DNA of 35,539 nucleotides, taken from the NCBI GenBank assembly GCA_027621355.1, contig JAQCBZ010000014.1:1-35539 (forward strand). Direction: 5' to 3'. A program made the position numbers and the translations under genes. How positions within the stretch are numbered: position 1 is the stretch's first letter; each line of letters opens with the position of its first letter. This stretch comes from Bacteroidota bacterium. Lineage in GTDB: Bacteria; Bacteroidota; Rhodothermia; Balneolales; Balneolaceae. Below, in pieces: positions 25,262 through 35,279 of the stretch. The notes beneath the pieces are model-generated. The model searched no databases, had not been told where the DNA came from, and saw only the letters and a program-made list of their open reading frames with translations.

Positions 25262-26011
25262 TCAAGCGTTTTCTAACCAATCATAGCCCTTCTCTTCCAA
25301 CTCGAGCGCTAATTCTTTTCCACCCGTTTTTACGATCACACCATCAATCATGACGTGAACAACATCCGGGACGATATATTCTAGGAGTCGTTGGTAGTGC
25401 GTCACCATGACGACGGCATCTTCTTCCCCATGAATTTGATTGATTCCTCCAGACACAATACGAAGCGCATCAATGTCTAGTCCTGAATCAGTTTCATCGA
25501 GAAACGACAATTTGGGTTGGAGAACAGCCATTTGAAAGATCTCATTACGCTTCTTCTCCCCTCCACTAAAGGCTGTATTTACACTTCTATGGAGGAATTC
25601 TGGATTCATCTCGACCAAATCTAATTTGGTCTTGAGGTAGTCTTCAAACTCCAGTGGATCCATTTCTTCTCTGCCGCGAGACTTTGCAATGGTATTGTAG
25701 GATTCCCTAAGCAACGTCATGTTTGTCACGCCTGGAACCTCAACAGGGTACTGAAACGCCAAGAAGATTCCTGCATGTGCGCGCTCATCAGGATCCATTT
25801 CTAGAATGCTTTCGCCATCATAGATAATATCGCCTTGTGTGACTTCGTAGCCTGGATGTCCTGCGACAATTTTGGATAGTGTACTTTTACCACTGCCATT
25901 TGGCCCCATAATAGCATGGATTTCACCTTTTTTGACGGTTAAATTGACACCCTTGAGGATTTCGATGTCCTCTCCTTCGACTATGGCGTGTAGGTTCTTG
26001 ATTTCTAACAT
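25262..26011 (-). CDS. sufC: Fe-S assembly ATPase SufC
   Basis: This 249-residue ABC ATPase has Walker [10 protein letters not shown] (36-44), signature [12 protein letters not shown], and Walker B with [14 protein letters not shown]. The DETDSGLD wording is specific to SufC. It binds SufB and SufD and drives the conformational change of the scaffold; it is not a transporter. It begins 82 bases behind sufB, a longer gap than elsewhere in the operon, in which I see no clear element. Confidence 0.96.
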   Translation of the reverse strand: MLEIKNLHAIVEGEDIEILKGVNLTVKKGEIHAIMGPNGSGKSTLSKIVAGHPGYEVTQGDIIYDGESILEMDPDERAHAGIFLAFQYPVEVPGVTNMTLLRESYNTIAKSRGREEMDPLEFEDYLKTKLDLVEMNPEFLHRSVNTAFSGGEKKRNEIFQMAVLQPKLSFLDETDSGLDIDALRIVSGGINQIHGEEDAVVMVTHYQRLLEYIVPDVVHVMIDGVIVKTGGKELALELEEKGYDWLENA

Positions 26012-26093
26012 GAATTAGGATACTTGATGATTACAGGTTGTTATGTAGACGAGTGGGAAAGTTGGTTGTGGGTAGACAATCGAATGTCTTGTT

Positions 26094-27548
26094 TTACCCA
26101 ACACTTCCTTCTAATTTGATATCGAGCAATTTGTTGGCTTCTATGGCAAACTCCATGGGAAGTTCTTTTAGAACCTCCTTCACAAAACCATTCACAATCA
26201 TGGAGATGGCATCTTGTTCACTCATCCCCCGTTGCTGCAGATAAAAGATTTGCTCTTCACCCACTCTCGATGTAGTTGCTTCGTGCTCTATTTTCCCAGT
26301 TGGGTTGGCCGATTCAATGTATGGGAATGTATGCGCACCACACGTTTGACCAATCAACATGGAATCACACTGTGAATAGTTGCGTGCATTCTCAGCGTTT
26401 TTACCAATTTTAACCAGTCCTCGGTAACTATTTTGAGACTCTCCAGCGCTAATACCTTTGGAAATAATCGTGCTCTTGGTGTTTTTACCAAGATGGATCA
26501 TCTTCGTTCCTGTATCGGCTTGCTGTCGTTTGCTGGTTACAGCGACCGAGTAAAATTCACCAACGGAGTTATCACCTTGCAGAATCACGCTTGGATACTT
26601 GAGTGTCACCGCAGAACCAGTTTCAAGCTGAGTCCACGAGATTTTGGACCCATTTCCTTTGGCTAAACCTCTCTTGGTCACAAAATTATAGATACCACCC
26701 ACCCCTTTTTCATCTCCAGAGTACCAGTTTTGAATGGTTGAGTACTTGATCTCAGCACCATCCATCGCAATGAGCTCCACAACGGCTGCATGAAGTTGAT
26801 TGGTGTCAAACATTGGAGCGGTACACCCTTCTAGGTAGCTCACAAATGAGTTCTCTTCTGCGATGATTAGCGTGCGCTCAAACTGACCAGAGTCCATATT
26901 GTTGATACGGAAATAGGTCGAGAGCTCCATTGGGGAGATAGTATCCTTGGGGACGTAGGTAAAAGACCCATCAGAGAACACAGCAGAATTTAAGGCTGAG
27001 TAAAAATTATCACGAGCAGGGATGACAGAGCCCATGTACTTCTTCACAAGCTCAGGGTACTTTTGAATGGCTTCTGATATTGAGCAAAAGATGACACCCG
27101 CGTTAGCAAGTTTCTCCTTGAAAGAGGTAAACACAGAGACACTATCAAAAACTGCATCCACAGCCACCCCTGCGAGGCGTTCTTGTTCGTCTAACGGAAT
27201 CCCTAAACGATCATAGGTGTCTTTAATCGCCGGGTCTAATTCGTCAAGTGACTCTAAAGAAGGCTTAGATTTTGGCGCACTGTAATACTGAATCTGGTCA
27301 AACACAGGCTTCACATAGCTTGCATTGAACCACTGTGGTTCTTCCATCTCGGACCATGCGCGGAATGCTTTTAAACGAAATTCCAGCATCCATTCTGGTT
27401 CGTTTTTGATTGCTGAAAGTTGGCGAATGATGTCTTCGTTTAGACCTTTGGGGAACTCATCATATTCCACATCCGTCGTAAACCCGTATTTGTACTCTTC
27501 TCCTATAAATTCGTGGAGTTTATCGGTGTCGCTCATCACTTCGCTCAT
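26094..27548 (-). CDS. sufB: Fe-S cluster scaffold SufB
   Basis: This 484-residue protein is the largest and first gene of the SUF operon. Family signatures include [36 protein letters not shown] and [20 protein letters not shown]. The first cluster assembles at the SufB-SufD interface in the cytoplasm. The start at 27548 ([11 protein letters not shown]) follows a 109-base leader with two inverted repeats, which probably carry its control. A second Met at 27536 is possible. Confidence 0.96.
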   Translation of the reverse strand: MSEVMSDTDKLHEFIGEEYKYGFTTDVEYDEFPKGLNEDIIRQLSAIKNEPEWMLEFRLKAFRAWSEMEEPQWFNASYVKPVFDQIQYYSAPKSKPSLESLDELDPAIKDTYDRLGIPLDEQERLAGVAVDAVFDSVSVFTSFKEKLANAGVIFCSISEAIQKYPELVKKYMGSVIPARDNFYSALNSAVFSDGSFTYVPKDTISPMELSTYFRINNMDSGQFERTLIIAEENSFVSYLEGCTAPMFDTNQLHAAVVELIAMDGAEIKYSTIQNWYSGDEKGVGGIYNFVTKRGLAKGNGSKISWTQLETGSAVTLKYPSVILQGDNSVGEFYSVAVTSKRQQADTGTKMIHLGKNTKSTIISKGISAGESQNSYRGLVKIGKNAENARNYSQCDSMLIGQTCGAHTFPYIESANPTGKIEHEATTSRVGEEQIFYLQQRGMSEQDAISMIVNGFVKEVLKELPMEFAIEANKLLDIKLEGSVG

Positions 27549-27580
27549 AGAGATCTTGATTTTATTTTTAACATTGATGA

Positions 27581-27599
27581 TCCAGTAGTTTGAACTGGA
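27581..27599 (-). promoter_or_regulatory. Inverted repeat 1 in the suf leader
   Basis: TCCAGT and ACTGGA form a perfect six-base inverted repeat with a seven-base spacer, 33 bases before the sufB ATG. It may be an operator or a leader hairpin. Confidence 0.35.
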
Positions 27600-27610
27600 A
27601 ATCCGTTATC

Positions 27611-27635
27611 TAGACTGAATAAAAATAGCAGTCTA
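27611..27635 (-). promoter_or_regulatory. Inverted repeat 2 in the suf leader
   Basis: TAGACTG and CAGTCTA form a perfect seven-base inverted repeat with an A/T-rich 11-base centre (25 bases overall), the size and form of a site for a dimeric regulator such as an Rrf2-type protein. It could also fold as the 3' end hairpin of the nudix gene, but there is no T-run after it. Confidence 0.4.
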
Positions 27636-27657
27636 TCGGGACAAAGTCACGCACAAT

Positions 27658-28161
27658 CTACCCTTTCGTCACGCCTTCTGCAGGGGTTCCTTTCTGGCCT
27701 CCTGCTGGGTCAATGAGCCATTGAGGGAGTATCGTTCCTTGTCTGAGGATCGAGTCAATAGCAAGGACGATACGTTGTTGCTCTGGCCACAAAAAATAGG
27801 TTGAGATATCTTGCGCTTTAACCCACTGAAAGTCAGTGTGTTCATCGTCTAGTGTAGGATCCGTTTGAAGCTCAACCTCACCTGCAAATACTGGAATCTT
27901 GTGAAAAACATCATGTTTTGGATTGTAAAACTGATTCACAGTTGGCACCGTCCAAAATGGGGATGGTTGCAGTTGTGTCTCTTCGACAATCTCACGGTAT
28001 GCCGCCTGCCAAAAAGTCTCACCTGGATCCACTTTCCCTCCTATCATTCGCCACTGACCCGCGTAGATCTTGTGAGAAGCTCGCAAAAGAGCAAGATATT
28101 CGGGTCCGTCTTGCCCTAGTCGGTAGAGATATGCGTCAATGAGCTCTGGGAGTTTGGTCAT
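27658..28161 (-). CDS. Nudix hydrolase
   Basis: The protein has 167 residues. The Nudix box is exact ([20 protein letters not shown], starting at Gly42), with the metal-binding REIVEE at 56-61. The surroundings ([39 protein letters not shown]) resemble enzymes that cleave dihydroneopterin triphosphate or diadenosine polyphosphates, but the substrate cannot be fixed. Its start overlaps the uxs stop by four bases, so it may act in sugar-nucleotide metabolism. Confidence 0.88.
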   Translation of the reverse strand: MTKLPELIDAYLYRLGQDGPEYLALLRASHKIYAGQWRMIGGKVDPGETFWQAAYREIVEETQLQPSPFWTVPTVNQFYNPKHDVFHKIPVFAGEVELQTDPTLDDEHTDFQWVKAQDISTYFLWPEQQRIVLAIDSILRQGTILPQWLIDPAGGQKGTPAEGVTKG

Positions 28162-29105
28162 GGAACCGCAACCAACTCCTTAAAATAGTCCAACGTGGTC
28201 GTGAGCCCTTCGCGACGGGAAACCGTTGGATTCCATCCCAAGATTTCTTGTGCTCTTTTGATGTCGGGTTTTCTGATTTTTGGATCGTCCTTAGGAAGCT
28301 CTTTGTGAACCAACTTACTTTTTGATCCCGTGAGCTCGATAATCTCGTTAGCAAAATCAAGAATGGTAATCTCTTCTGGATTACCAATATTGACAGGCTC
28401 AACTTCTTGACTTTGAGATAAGCGATAGATCCCCTCGATTAAATCGTCTACGTAACAAAACGATCGAGTTTGCTGTCCATCCCCGAAGACTGTAATGTCC
28501 TCGCCTCTTAAAGCCTGAGCCATAAAGGTAGGCAGAGCACGTCCATCCACTAGGCGCATTCTGGGGCCGTAGGTGTTAAAGATGCGTACAATACGTGTTT
28601 CCAGATTGTGATATCGGTGGTACGCCATGGTCATCGCTTCTGCAAATCGCTTGGCTTCATCGTATACCCCTCTAAAACCGATGGGATTCACATTCCCCCA
28701 GTAGGTTTCAGGCTGTGGATGAATGAGTGGGTCACCATACACTTCGCTCGTGGAAGCAAGTAAGATTCTAGCCCCCTTTGCCCGGGCTAATCCAAGTGCT
28801 TTGTGAGTCCCAAGAGAGCCAACTTTAAGTGTTTGAATTGGCATTTCAAGGTAATCAATAGGAGAAGCGGGTGAGGCAAAATGTAGGATCAGATCTAAAT
28901 CACCACTGACATGGATATAATTGGTTACATCATGGTGAATGAACTGAAAGTTCGCATCCCCAAAAAGATGCTCGATGTTGTCACCGTTGCCAGTACTAAG
29001 ATTATCCATGCAAATCACCTCATACCCCTCCTTGAGGTATCGTTCACATAGATGCGATCCTAGGAATCCTGCACCTCCCGTAATGAGTACTCTTGCTTTA
29101 GCCAT
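28158..29105 (-). CDS. uxs: UDP-glucuronate decarboxylase (UDP-xylose synthase)
   Basis: This 315-residue extended SDR starts at the ATG at 29105 ([19 protein letters not shown]). The alternative TTG at 29123 would lie well inside ugd. The NAD motif GGAGFLGS is at 10-17 and the Tyr148-x3-Lys152 pair in GVYDEAKR. The wording [11 protein letters not shown] and SEVYGDP is typical of UXS, which oxidises and decarboxylates UDP-glucuronate to UDP-xylose. It follows ugd, which makes the substrate, with an eight-base overlap. A 4-epimerase is less likely because of the RGVYDEAK motif. Confidence 0.9.
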   Translation of the reverse strand: MAKARVLITGGAGFLGSHLCERYLKEGYEVICMDNLSTGNGDNIEHLFGDANFQFIHHDVTNYIHVSGDLDLILHFASPASPIDYLEMPIQTLKVGSLGTHKALGLARAKGARILLASTSEVYGDPLIHPQPETYWGNVNPIGFRGVYDEAKRFAEAMTMAYHRYHNLETRIVRIFNTYGPRMRLVDGRALPTFMAQALRGEDITVFGDGQQTRSFCYVDDLIEGIYRLSQSQEVEPVNIGNPEEITILDFANEIIELTGSKSKLVHKELPKDDPKIRKPDIKRAQEILGWNPTVSRREGLTTTLDYFKELVAVP

Positions 29106-30432
29106 ACACCGTGGGTCTACCAACGCTAATGTAGGTAAGTCCAGCGTCTTCTGCGTCTTCTAGTTCAAATAGATTACGGCCGTCAAAAACCACGGGTTTA
29201 TTCATTTTATCTTTGAAACTCGAGATATCGGGTCGTCTGAACTCATTCCATTCCGTACAAATGATTAACCCATCTACCCCTTCAAGGGCTGAATCTCTAT
29301 GATCCACAAACTCCATCGATTCCAGCGTCTTTGGATCACATGCTGCTTTAAAAGTAGATATTGCCTCAGGATCATAGGCTTTCATAGTGGCACCAAGCGC
29401 CGCAAGTTCTTTTGAGATGTATAATGAGGGGGCCTCACGAACATCATCTGTTTCGGGTTTGAATGCCAATCCCCAAACGGCAAAAGTTTTGCCAGCGACG
29501 TCGTTTTGGTAAAACAGTTTAATCTTTTCGACAATAGACACTTTTTGAGACTCATTTACAGACATGACGGCATCCAAAATCTTGAAATCATATCCATTTT
29601 GTCCTGCCGTATGATGAATCGCCTGCACATCTTTTGGAAAGCAACTCCCACCATACCCTATCCCTGCAAAAAGGAATCGCTTGCCAATACGGCTATCTGT
29701 TCCGATCCCTTTGCGAACTTGATCCACATTCGCACCGACTCGTTCACAAATGTTGGCGATTTCATTCATGAACGTGATTTTGGTGGCTAACAATGCATTT
29801 GCAGCATATTTCGTAAGCTCAGAGCTTCGTTCGTCCATCACGATAATAGGATTGCCACTGCGCACAAAGGGTTGATACATTGCCAGCATAATGTTGGCTG
29901 CTTTGTCGCTTGACGTACCAACGACCACACGCTCAGGTTTCATAAAGTCTTCTACAGCAGCCCCTTCTCTCAAAAACTCTGGATTGGAGACCACATCGAA
30001 TTCATGATCTGTTTTGGAGGCTATGATCTCACGCACTTTGTCCGCTGTGCCGACGGGCACTGTGCTTTTATTCACAATGACTTTGTAGGATGGGATCTTG
30101 TTGAACAGCTCACCCAAATCCGCAGCTACATTCAGGACAAAGCTCAAATCGGCTTGTCCATCAGCCCCTGGGGGGGTTGGTAGGCAAAGGAAAACGGCAG
30201 AGGCAAACTCAAAGGCTTCCTCGAGGTTTGTAGTGAATTGCAGCCTTTCTTCACGAATGGCTCGATCAAAGACATGTCGTAGTCCAGGTTCATAAATAGG
30301 AATTTCCCCGTCTTTGAGTCTTTGGACTTTTTCAGCGTCAATATCCACACAGATGACATCATGGCCTGAATCAGCAAAACAGGTTCCCGTCACAAGGCCC
30401 ACATAGCCTGTTCCAATCACAGCAATTTTCAT
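29098..30432 (-). CDS. ugd: UDP-glucose 6-dehydrogenase
   Basis: This 444-residue enzyme oxidises UDP-glucose to UDP-glucuronate in two NAD-dependent steps. The NAD motif [14 protein letters not shown] starts at residue 7, and catalytic Cys264 lies in [32 protein letters not shown] and a C-terminal [18 protein letters not shown] complete the family pattern. The ATG overlaps greA by four bases and the stop overlaps uxs by eight. The product feeds surface polysaccharide synthesis. Confidence 0.95.
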   Translation of the reverse strand: MKIAVIGTGYVGLVTGTCFADSGHDVICVDIDAEKVQRLKDGEIPIYEPGLRHVFDRAIREERLQFTTNLEEAFEFASAVFLCLPTPPGADGQADLSFVLNVAADLGELFNKIPSYKVIVNKSTVPVGTADKVREIIASKTDHEFDVVSNPEFLREGAAVEDFMKPERVVVGTSSDKAANIMLAMYQPFVRSGNPIIVMDERSSELTKYAANALLATKITFMNEIANICERVGANVDQVRKGIGTDSRIGKRFLFAGIGYGGSCFPKDVQAIHHTAGQNGYDFKILDAVMSVNESQKVSIVEKIKLFYQNDVAGKTFAVWGLAFKPETDDVREAPSLYISKELAALGATMKAYDPEAISTFKAACDPKTLESMEFVDHRDSALEGVDGLIICTEWNEFRRPDISSFKDKMNKPVVFDGRNLFELEDAEDAGLTYISVGRPTVYG

Positions 30433-30902
30433 GATCTAGAGATGCTTAAGATTTCGAGTTTGAGGTTTCCAGCTGGAACCTTCACTTCAATGATATCCCC
30501 TACTTCTTTCCCCAATAGGGCAGCTCCAATGGGGGAATCAACGGAGATTTTACCACTGCTAAAATCAGCTTCATCTTTCGAAACCAGCATATAATTCATG
30601 GTTTTGCCGACGTTGTGATTTTTAATCTCAACTGTGGACAGTAGATAAGCTTTGGACGAATCAATGTTTTTCTCATCGATAATAGAAGATGTTGCTAGTG
30701 TATTTTCAAGCTCAGCAATTCGTTTTTCCAGCATCCCTTGGGCCTCTTTAGCCGCATCATACTCTGCGTTTTCGCTAAGGTCCCCCTTGGCTCTTGCTTC
30801 TGCAATTTCCTCTGCAATCTCTTTGCGACCTCGTGTTTTGAGATCTTTGAGCTCTGCATCAAGCCTTTCGTACCCTTCTTTAGATAGATAATTCTTCGCC
30901 AT
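30429..30902 (-). CDS. greA: Transcription elongation factor GreA
   Basis: The 157-residue protein has the N-terminal coiled-coil hairpin with GDLSENAEYDAAKEAQ, the GreA signature whose acidic tip residues stimulate RNA cleavage in backtracked RNA polymerase. The C-terminal FKBP-like domain holds VDSPIGAALLGKEVGD. It is the first gene of a four-gene overlapping group (greA-ugd-uxs-nudix), so sugar-nucleotide genes share its transcript. The joining is by overlap rather than known function. Confidence 0.95.
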   Translation of the reverse strand: MAKNYLSKEGYERLDAELKDLKTRGRKEIAEEIAEARAKGDLSENAEYDAAKEAQGMLEKRIAELENTLATSSIIDEKNIDSSKAYLLSTVEIKNHNVGKTMNYMLVSKDEADFSSGKISVDSPIGAALLGKEVGDIIEVKVPAGNLKLEILSISRS

Positions 30903-30937
30903 AATTGGGTGTGGTGGTTCTCTTCAAATTAAAGTCA

Positions 30938-30968
30938 CTAAATTACCACTATTGCCCCTGCAAACCAA
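30938..30968 (-). promoter_or_regulatory. Possible promoter for greA
   Basis: On the minus strand TTGG (30968-30965) and TAATTTAG (30945-30938) are spaced by 19 bases, close to TTTG - 19 - TAnnTTTG. They lie 35-65 bases before the greA start. Confidence 0.3.
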
Positions 30969-30988
30969 TTTATACAAAGCTCGATCCT

Positions 30989-31519
30989 TTGAAGAAATCC
31001 CCTAAACAACTCTTTTTGGACCATCAACGCAATGCTAAAGAGTTGAAGGAGCATGGATCGCTTCCCAAGCGGTCTATATGGTTACACAATGTTCGCAGTA
31101 TGCAGAACGTTGGCTCTGTCTTCCGCACGGCAGATGCATTAGCCATTGATGAAGTAATATTATCGGGGTATAGCCCCTGCCCTCCGCGACCCGAAATCTC
31201 TAAAACTGCTCTTGGAGCTGAAATGCTTGTCCCATGGCGCTATGTTGATGATCCATCCCACCAAATCACCACAATGAAATCAAGAGAGGTGCTCATGATA
31301 GCTCTCGAGCAAACGACCCAAAGTGAATCACTACTCTCTTTCGCAAGACCCACAACCGATTGGTGTCTTCTTGCAGGTAGCGAAACCGTAGGTCTGGATG
31401 ATGAAATCCTCTCATTGGTCCATCAAACCGTCCACATTGATCAATATGGAGAGAAGCATTCGTTTAATGTATCGGTTGCTGTCGCGATTGCGCTTCATAG
31501 GCTGTCTTTTGAGGTGTGA
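30989..31519 (+). CDS. SpoU/TrmH-family RNA 2'-O-methyltransferase
   Basis: The protein has 176 residues from a TTG at 30989. A TTG at 30905 would add 28 residues but abuts the greA start. The three SpoU motifs are present: NVRSMQNVGSVFRTADAL, LAGSETVGLDDEIL and HSFNVSVAVAIALHRL. It methylates ribose 2'-OH in tRNA or rRNA with SAM. The wording PPRPEISKTALGAE is like the short Bacteroidota members whose target is uncertain. The start is the least certain part of the call. It is followed 18 bases later by metG. Confidence 0.88.
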   Translation: MKKSPKQLFLDHQRNAKELKEHGSLPKRSIWLHNVRSMQNVGSVFRTADALAIDEVILSGYSPCPPRPEISKTALGAEMLVPWRYVDDPSHQITTMKSREVLMIALEQTTQSESLLSFARPTTDWCLLAGSETVGLDDEILSLVHQTVHIDQYGEKHSFNVSVAVAIALHRLSFEV

Positions 31520-31537
31520 ACCTTCGTACTTTGAGCC

Positions 31538-33244
31538 ATGGATTTTAAACGCACCCTTATTACATCTGCCCTCCCGTATGCCAATGGACCTTTGCACATT
31601 GGGCACTTGGCAGGAGCCTACCTCCCATCTGATTTATACACGCGATACCTCCGATTACGTGGAGAGGATGTCATTCACATTTGTGGTTCAGATGAGCATG
31701 GTGTCCCCATTACACTTGCAGCAGAGAAAGAAGGGGTTGAGCCTCAAGCTATCGTGGATAGATATCACCAATTGAATGCAGAAACGTTCAAAGATTTTGG
31801 CATCCAATTTGATCATTATGGCCGGACTTCATCCGAAAAACATCATCAAACGGCCCAGGAGTTTTTTCTCACACTTGACCAAAAAGGGGTATTTAAAAAG
31901 AAATCTGAGCAGCAACTCTATGATGAGTCGGCAAAGATGTTTCTCCCCGATCGATATGTTAAAGGAACGTGTCCACATTGCTCCTTTGATCAAGCTTATG
32001 GAGATCAGTGTGAATCCTGTGGTACGTCATTATCCCCCTCTGATTTGATAGATCCTGTAAGCGCGATTACTGGGTCCAAGCCCATACTCAAGGAGACAGA
32101 GCATTGGTTTCTTCCACTTGGTGACTTTGAGCCCTTCTTGACCTTGTGGATGGAGACTCACAAAGATTGGAAAGCACATGTGCAGGGGCAGATACAAAGT
32201 TGGTTAACCCAAGGTCTTGGAGATCGGGCGGTGACCCGTGATTTAACATGGGGCGTGCCAGTCCCTCTCGATGATGCGAAGGGAAAAGTACTTTATGTAT
32301 GGTTTGACGCGCCCATTGGATATATATCTGCAACCATGGAATGGGCAGAAGGCCAAGGGGATCCATCCAAATGGAAAACCTACTGGCAAGACACCCAGAC
32401 TCGACTTATCCATTTTATAGGAAAGGATAATATTGTATTTCATTGCATCATCTTTCCAGCCATGCTTCATGCTCATGGCGACTACATTCTAGCGGATCAA
32501 GTCCCAGCGAACGAGTTTTTGAATCTCGAAGGACAAAAGTTATCAACGTCAAAAGGATGGGCTATCTGGCTACATGAACTCAAAGACGATATAGATCCTG
32601 ATTTGGTACGCTACTACCTCGCGTGTACGTTGCCAGAGAATAAAGACTCAGATTTTTCGTGGGGTGATTTCCAGACACGAGTCAATAACGACCTGGCTGA
32701 TGTGTTGGGGAACTTTGCCTTCAGGACGCTTTCTTTTATTCATCGATTTGAGAATGGTGTGATCCCAACACCGAAAGATTTATCACCCAAAGACAACGAA
32801 ACACTCCAGGCGATTACACTCCAAAAACATGCAGTCGAGCAAGCCATGGATGGATTTCGATTCAAAGAGGCCGTTGGGGCGGCTATGGAACTAGCCAGAG
32901 TGGGGAATCGATACTTTTCGGATAGCGAACCCTGGAAAACGCGCAAAACGGATCCTCAGCTATGTGCAAACACCTTGTATGTCTCTGCTCAGGTGTGCGC
33001 AGCTTTAACGTGGTTGTTGGCTCCTTTTATGCCAACGAAAATGACTGAGCTGGCGACTCAAATGAACCTTTCTACTTCTAAGCAACCTTCAGCAATGCTT
33101 TTATGGAAGGATTGCCATGAAGAGATTTTGCAGCCCGGGCAACAGTTGGGTGAGGCATCGGTATTATTTCCAAAGATTGAAGACGAGTGGATTGATAAAC
33201 AAAGAGAAAAACTTCAAAATAATCCCTCTACCCTTTCTTCTTAA
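31538..33244 (+). CDS. metG: Methionyl-tRNA synthetase
   Basis: This 568-residue class I synthetase charges tRNA with methionine. The HIGH motif is at 20-23 (GPLHIGHLAG), the zinc knuckle uses Cys145, 148, 158 and 161, and the signature loop is KLSTS at 334-338 in place of KMSKS, as is common in this family. WFDAPIGYISAT is the family wording. It ends near residue 568 after the anticodon-binding helices and lacks the C-terminal tRNA-binding (EMAP-like) domain of longer bacterial forms. Confidence 0.95.
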   Translation: MDFKRTLITSALPYANGPLHIGHLAGAYLPSDLYTRYLRLRGEDVIHICGSDEHGVPITLAAEKEGVEPQAIVDRYHQLNAETFKDFGIQFDHYGRTSSEKHHQTAQEFFLTLDQKGVFKKKSEQQLYDESAKMFLPDRYVKGTCPHCSFDQAYGDQCESCGTSLSPSDLIDPVSAITGSKPILKETEHWFLPLGDFEPFLTLWMETHKDWKAHVQGQIQSWLTQGLGDRAVTRDLTWGVPVPLDDAKGKVLYVWFDAPIGYISATMEWAEGQGDPSKWKTYWQDTQTRLIHFIGKDNIVFHCIIFPAMLHAHGDYILADQVPANEFLNLEGQKLSTSKGWAIWLHELKDDIDPDLVRYYLACTLPENKDSDFSWGDFQTRVNNDLADVLGNFAFRTLSFIHRFENGVIPTPKDLSPKDNETLQAITLQKHAVEQAMDGFRFKEAVGAAMELARVGNRYFSDSEPWKTRKTDPQLCANTLYVSAQVCAALTWLLAPFMPTKMTELATQMNLSTSKQPSAMLLWKDCHEEILQPGQQLGEASVLFPKIEDEWIDKQREKLQNNPSTLSS

Positions 33245-33267
33245 CCCCCCAATCGAGAGTTCATTTC

Positions 33268-35223
33268 GTGTCTTTTGAAAAAGCCTCGGCTGCGAGCCCA
33301 TCACTGAAAGCTTTAGGAAAGCTAGGGTGTCAAATTACAGACACTGGCACATCGTTCCGTTTGTATGCGCCATCCGTCAAAGAGGTAACGCTATTTCTGT
33401 ATCAATCGGTCGATCAAACGGCGCCAACTGCTGAGTATTCTCTACAAAAAGATGCTTCGGGGGTCTGGTCGACCATATTATCGGAGTATGTATTGGGTTC
33501 GTATTACGACTATCAACTTGATGGTCAAGGCCCTTTTGCTGATCCCTACAGCCTACATGTGGCAACAAAAGAGCCTTTTCCTATGTCTGCTCGGTCCTTG
33601 ATTCTGAATGAAGCGGATTTGGTCCAGCGTATGCCAGCACAGTCTGTAAATAGAGAACTTGCGGATTTGCTGATCTATGAAGTCCATATCAAGGATATGG
33701 TGGCAAAAAAAACGATCTCCGAGCATGCTAGCGTCTACAAGCAATGGAGTACCCAGAGCGATAGCTTTGATCACGTGATGGATTTGGGCATGAATGCAAT
33801 AGAGTTCTTACCTCTTGCGAAATCGGTCTATCATGAGCCCCCCTATCATCCCGACGATCCAGAGTCAAAAAATCATTGGAACCCTACAGCCATCAACCAC
33901 TGGGGATACATGACTGCCTACTTTTTGGCTCCAGAAACCCGTCACGCTACACCTGACAACGCAGGTGATTGGAGTGCTGCATCCCCGCATGCTGTGTTTG
34001 AACTTCAAGACGTTGTTTTTTCGTGTCGTGAACGTAACCTGACACCCATTTTGGATGTTGTGTTCAATCATAGCAGCATGTATGATCAAAACATGCTCAC
34101 ATCCATGCTTGGAGAGGAGTATTTCAGGATCGATGAGGATGGTCAGTGGCTAAACCGTAGTATGACAGGCAACGAGCTAGACACCCAGAAGGTTGCCGTC
34201 CGACATTTGATCCTTGAATCACTCAGAGTCTGGATTGAAGTGTATGGCTTTGAGGGATTTCGATTCGATCTAGCCGGCTTACTAGACCCCATCTTGTGGG
34301 ACGAAATCAAGGCTATGGTGGATGCCATACAACCAGGAACTTTGCTTATTGCTGAGCCTTGGGGAGGCACCTATCGTCCCCAAGAGTTTTCTGCGGCTGG
34401 TTGGACCTCATGGAATGACCGATTTCGCAATGGGATTAAAGGGATTGATCCCATTCACCAACAAGGGGCGATATTTCAACAATGGGTTCCAGATGGATCG
34501 AGAGCTACATTAGAAAACTGGCTTCGAGGGACACTTTCAACGTATGAGGGAGGGCTTTTTCGTCATTCCTCTCATGCTGTCAATTATCTAGAAAGCCATG
34601 ATGGTCATACCCTTGGGGATTTCATTAGGATTGCAGATCAAGGTGAGAATAGATTTGATCTAGAGAGTCCAAGGTCTTGGTGCGCACTTTCGGGGGATGC
34701 CTTGAAGCGAATCAAACTTGCCCACCTGGCCCTACTCACGACTCCTGGATGTGTAATGCTGCATCAAGGACAATCCTTTGCTCACCCAAGAATTGTTGAG
34801 GAGGGATCCTCTATTCGATTGGATCATGATGCTTACAATAAGGATTCTGAGACGAGTTGGATAGATTGGTCTGTACTGGACTTGAATCAAGACTTACACC
34901 AATACACCCAAGGGTTGATTGCTGTTCGTCAATCCTCCGCTGCCTTGCGACGTGCTAAAGACGCAGAGATTTGTTTTGATCATGCTGATAACCCATGGCA
35001 TCTTGTTAAAATAGTTTGGGGCGCTTCCACCCAGGATCTCTACCATTACATTGTAGGATTGAATTTTGATGCGCATGCACCGTTACATATAACGTTGGAG
35101 CGGGGTCCTTGGGAGTGTTTAGTCGATGATTCTCAGGCGTCAAATCACACAATGCGTGTGGTTGATGAGCATATTACCGTGCCACCAATTTCAGGGATTG
35201 TACTTCGTAAGTTGCGACAATGA
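33268..35223 (+). CDS. GH13 pullulanase-type glycoside hydrolase
   Basis: The protein has 651 residues from a GTG start. A CBM48-like N-terminal domain (about 25-100, GTSFRLYAPSVKEVTLFLYQ) is followed by a GH13 barrel. Conserved regions are complete: DVVFNH (263-268), nucleophile Asp334 in GFRFDLAG, acid/base Glu363 in IAEPWG, and His443-Asp444 in ESHDGHT. The wording NHWGY and YLESHDGHTLGD fits alpha-1,6 debranching enzymes (pullulanase, GlgX). No signal peptide is present, so it probably acts on glycogen inside the cell. It lies 23 bases behind metG. Cyclomaltodextrinase-type activity is a weaker alternative. Confidence 0.86.
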   Translation: MSFEKASAASPSLKALGKLGCQITDTGTSFRLYAPSVKEVTLFLYQSVDQTAPTAEYSLQKDASGVWSTILSEYVLGSYYDYQLDGQGPFADPYSLHVATKEPFPMSARSLILNEADLVQRMPAQSVNRELADLLIYEVHIKDMVAKKTISEHASVYKQWSTQSDSFDHVMDLGMNAIEFLPLAKSVYHEPPYHPDDPESKNHWNPTAINHWGYMTAYFLAPETRHATPDNAGDWSAASPHAVFELQDVVFSCRERNLTPILDVVFNHSSMYDQNMLTSMLGEEYFRIDEDGQWLNRSMTGNELDTQKVAVRHLILESLRVWIEVYGFEGFRFDLAGLLDPILWDEIKAMVDAIQPGTLLIAEPWGGTYRPQEFSAAGWTSWNDRFRNGIKGIDPIHQQGAIFQQWVPDGSRATLENWLRGTLSTYEGGLFRHSSHAVNYLESHDGHTLGDFIRIADQGENRFDLESPRSWCALSGDALKRIKLAHLALLTTPGCVMLHQGQSFAHPRIVEEGSSIRLDHDAYNKDSETSWIDWSVLDLNQDLHQYTQGLIAVRQSSAALRRAKDAEICFDHADNPWHLVKIVWGASTQDLYHYIVGLNFDAHAPLHITLERGPWECLVDDSQASNHTMRVVDEHITVPPISGIVLRKLRQ

Positions 35224-35279
35224 TGTGAACAGACTAATTTGCTCCATTCATTAGCACACATTCACGACGCGGGGGACAC

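Noticed and set aside
29106-29123. Longer uxs start at the TTG at 29123
   Set aside because: It adds six residues lying inside ugd; the ATG at 29105 starts directly at the expected Rossmann strand.
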